From: Akkermansiaceae bacterium
Lineage (GTDB): Bacteria; Verrucomicrobiota; Verrucomicrobiia; Verrucomicrobiales; Akkermansiaceae
Direction of reading: 5' to 3'
NCBI GenBank assembly: GCA_903934285.1
Contig: CAIZNN010000063.1
Coordinates: 1 to 59,181 of the forward strand
DNA: 59,181 bases
The notes beneath the pieces are model-generated. The model saw only the letters and a list, made by a program, of their open reading frames with translations. It was not told the origin of the DNA and ran no database searches. The position numbers were made by a program, and so were the translations under genes. Shown in pieces: positions 59,058-59,181 of the stretch (its first letter is position 1; every line of letters begins with the position of its first letter).

Positions 59058-59181
59058 ATGAAACCTAGCAAGCAATCCACATTCCGCCGCTCCAGTTCGC
59101 TGCTAATCGCCGTGAGCTTTGCCATGTCGCTGACCGCCGCCCACGCCACGTCCCTGACCTGGGATGGCAACGGGGCCACCG
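59058..59181 (+). CDS. Secreted autotransporter-associated beta-strand protein, N-terminus only
   Basis: The window ends 41 codons into this gene. It opens with a signal peptide (SSSLLIAVSFAMSLTAAHA) and begins the mature part with TSLTWDGNGAT, the motif with which verrucomicrobial beta-strand-repeat (autotransporter-associated) proteins usually start. The ATG follows an A/C-rich leader with no Shine-Dalgarno sequence. The rest lies beyond the window, so length and C-terminus are unknown. It would be the second protein of this type here, after the one at 36675-39170. Confidence 0.7.
   Translation, partial: MKPSKQSTFRRSSSLLIAVSFAMSLTAAHATSLTWDGNGAT

Overview
The window is chromosomal DNA of high G+C content from what looks like a free-living member of the Verrucomicrobia or a close PVC relative. 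The evidence is a secreted protein ending in a VPDGGST sorting tail (VPDSG-CTERM type), autotransporter-associated beta-strand proteins, several secreted proteins that share a C-terminal module ending in F-Y-R-V or F-T-R-L, Tat-exported Gfo/Idh/MocA oxidoreductases, many exported rhamnosidases, and translation starts mostly preceded by C/A-rich leaders instead of Shine-Dalgarno sequences. No rRNA, tRNA or CRISPR array was recognised.

Layout. 1-3192 is a non-coding graveyard with short tandem arrays (periods 7, 8 and 14 bp), palindromes, and relics of IS30 and IS21 transposases. 3243-3950 is a VPDSG-CTERM surface protein behind a sigma-54-like promoter. 4696-19287 is a glycan-degradation cluster: a secreted esterase fused to a GH106-like rhamnosidase, then three GH78 alpha-L-rhamnosidases, the last two a tandem pair that share a nearly identical 3' tract. 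19307-21590 holds broken pieces of four or more further hydrolases. 21976-24699 (minus strand) encodes a 5'-truncated FG-GAP protein and a GH18 chitinase.

24875-34478 reads as one transcription unit: a 1720-residue exported lamin-tail/LamG/CotH-kinase protein, a DUF3616 protein, a VTC-domain (polyphosphate polymerase type) protein, a DUF4956 membrane protein and an HlyD-type adaptor. This is my best candidate for an incompletely described system, a cell-surface phosphotransfer or polyphosphate-linked module. It is followed by a YjjJ-type HipA kinase with its own helix-turn-helix domain.

36675-43252 has a beta-strand autotransporter-like protein, a Tat-dependent oxidoreductase, and a discoidin-like secreted protein overlapping an Agl23/TIGR03663-type membrane protein. 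43297-48188 is a MoxR operon (RDD, SpoIIM, DUF4129, DUF4350, MoxR) that is decaying: an in-frame stop, a deletion that removes a gene boundary, and a truncated MoxR butting against folK with no DUF58 gene in between. 48114-50865 (minus) has folK, an HtrA-type protease and a VapBC toxin-antitoxin pair. 50967-53066 has a Dabb-fold protein and YgiQ. 53358-57165 (minus) has a thioredoxin-like protein, a second S1C protease and a second Tat-exported oxidoreductase. The window ends with a REP-associated tyrosine transposase (RAYT) and the start of another beta-strand surface protein.

The theme is an outward-facing glycan-degrading lifestyle, with active local genome remodelling: gene conversion, deletions, IS relics, mobile palindromes and short-repeat expansion. 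All family assignments were made by reading motifs; no database search was run.
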